Shown here: in pieces, positions 63,252-64,000 of the stretch
Numbering within the stretch: position 1 is the first letter of the stretch
Layout: every line of letters begins with the position of its first letter
Assembly: GCA_963975155.1 (NCBI GenBank)
Contig: CAXBFG010000005.1
Span: 231,928-295,927, forward strand
DNA from: UBA5109 sp963975155
GTDB taxonomy: Bacteria; Pseudomonadota; Gammaproteobacteria; Pseudomonadales; Pseudohongiellaceae
Direction of reading: 5' to 3'
Length of the DNA stretch: 64,000 nt
The notes under the pieces: generated by a model
Databases searched by the model: none
What the model was told of the DNA's origin: nothing
What the model saw: the letters and a program-made list of their open reading frames with translations, nothing else
Made by a program: the position numbers and the translations under genes

Positions 63252-63818
63252 ATGGCAAAAGCCAGTGAATTAAAGAAAGGCATGGTCATCGATATCAATG
63301 GCGTACCGCATGCGGTGAAGCAACTGGAATCCAAAAGTCCTTCATCCCGTGGTGCTTCGACTATATATAAGGTGAGATTTACCAATTTACTCACCAAACA
63401 GAAACTGGATGAGTCCTATAAAGGTGATGACATCCTGCAGGAGGCGGACTGTGTGCGGGCGCCAGTGCAGTTTTCCTATGAAGACGGGGAGAACTATATC
63501 TTCATGAATTCAGAAGATTATTCGCAATATGAGGTCAGTACCGCGGAGCTGGAAGATCAACTGGGTTATATCACGGAAGGCCTTGAAGGCATGATCGCCT
63601 TGTTCATGGATGACAAATTAATCAGCATTGAATTACCTCAGTCGGTGAATATGGAAATTATGGAGACGCCACCAGCGATCAAGGGCTCATCAGCATCAGC
63701 CAGAACCAAAACTGCAACGCTGGTTACGGGTATTGAAGTGCAGGTGCCGGAGTATCTGGAGCAGGGTGAGATAATTAAAATTAATACAAGCACAGGGAAA
63801 TTTATGTCCCGATCTTAA
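63252..63818 (+). CDS. efpL: EfpL (YeiP), elongation factor P-like protein
   Basis: A 188-residue EF-P paralogue that relieves ribosome stalling at difficult peptide bonds. Three domains are recognisable: an N-terminal KOW-like domain (ASELKKGMVIDINGVPHAVK), an OB domain and the C-terminal domain with GSSASARTKTATLVTGIEVQ. The loop that carries the modified Lys in true EF-P reads SPSSRGAST here, the Arg-containing form of YeiP/EfpL. The ribosome site AGGAG precedes ATG 63252. Canonical efp is not in the window. Confidence 0.93.
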   Translation: MAKASELKKGMVIDINGVPHAVKQLESKSPSSRGASTIYKVRFTNLLTKQKLDESYKGDDILQEADCVRAPVQFSYEDGENYIFMNSEDYSQYEVSTAELEDQLGYITEGLEGMIALFMDDKLISIELPQSVNMEIMETPPAIKGSSASARTKTATLVTGIEVQVPEYLEQGEIIKINTSTGKFMSRS

Positions 63819-64000
63819 CTACTACGCTAGTTAATACTTCGTTAAAAGTTAAATTTAATTTAGTCACTTACTGTTAGGTAAGCTCCTGCATCAAATTTAA
63901 CTTTTGCCTCGTCTTAACGTCGCTCGCAACGTTAAGTAAACTGAGCTACTACGCTAGTTAATACTTCGTTAAAAGTTAAATTTAATTTAGTCACTTACTG
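63819..64000. repeat. Tandem copies D and E of the variable-stem palindromic repeat
   Basis: Bases 63819-63873 are repeated exactly at 63946-64000, a 55-base direct repeat with 127-base spacing that runs off the window's edge. Copy D has the stem AAAAGTTAAATTT/AAATTTAACTTTT (63844-63856 with 63893-63905). It is framed by CGCTAG, CTTCGTTA, TCACTTACT, TAAGCTCC, GCCTCG and TCGCTC, and a second hairpin CTTAACG/CGTTAAG lies at 63913-63936. The frame motifs match copy C at 46.7 kb, but the stem sequence differs. It begins directly after the efpL stop. Confidence 0.82.

Overview
The window comes from a Gammaproteobacterium with moderate, roughly mid-40s GC (judged by eye, not computed). Supporting signs are LptE, SlyX, MiaE, an EfpL/YeiP-type EF-P paralogue, DUF1820 and DUF3301 genes, an MSH-type pilus, and two conserved chromosomal gene strings: rodA-rlpA-dacA-ybeD-lipB-lipA facing holA-lptE-leuS, and lnt-corC-ybeY-ybeZ-miaB. 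I cannot name the genus. An aquatic lifestyle is an inference from NhaA, the pilus and the SLC13 permease. No rRNA, tRNA, CRISPR array, prophage or transposase gene was seen.

Layout. 1-11.6 kb: cell-wall and lipoate genes (rodA end, rlpA, dacA, ybeD, lipB, lipA), a large DUF5916 outer-membrane protein, then holA, yceI, lptE and leuS on the other strand. 11.6-12.4 kb: a large nested palindromic repeat (element A) and a cobalamin riboswitch. 12.4-16.1 kb: btuB, cobO and nhaA in one tight unit, followed by a decayed dehydrogenase fragment. 16.5-34.7 kb: an adenylate cyclase, a complete MSH-like type IV pilus locus (three pilin-like genes, MshK/J/I/G/E/N/L-like parts) with a histidine kinase and response regulator embedded between the pilin genes, a cyclic-nucleotide-binding protein, and a divergent MshM-like ATPase with a SPOR-like end. 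34.7-40.5 kb: a SnoaL-like protein, a secreted protein of unknown function, a GNAT-amidohydrolase fusion, an SLC13 permease and a DUF4440 protein. 40.5-46.7 kb: DUF3301, lnt, corC, ybeY, ybeZ, miaB and DUF1820. 46.7-64 kb: peroxiredoxin, YgiQ, a PilZ-like protein, DUF2721, a second large palindromic repeat (element B), LLM oxidoreductase, hemH, srkA, a glycosyltransferase, an RND pump with its adaptor, miaE with a desaturase, slyX, a membrane-anchored cold-shock-domain protein and efpL.

How it fits together. The genes from 11.6 to 40.5 kb look like accessory material inserted between leuS and lnt, which lie close together in several relatives as I remember them. Within it, cyclase, two-component system, cyclic-nucleotide sensor and a PilB-type ATPase with c-di-GMP-binding-type MshEN repeats surround one pilus, which suggests a surface appendage under several second-messenger inputs.

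The least explained signal is a set of intergenic palindromes. Two ~400-520 bp copies (A and B) share short conserved loop motifs but have unrelated, near-perfect or perfect inverted-repeat arms. A smaller family (46.7 kb and the window's right edge) shows the same logic: a conserved scaffold with a different self-complementary stem at each locus. All comparisons were made by eye.
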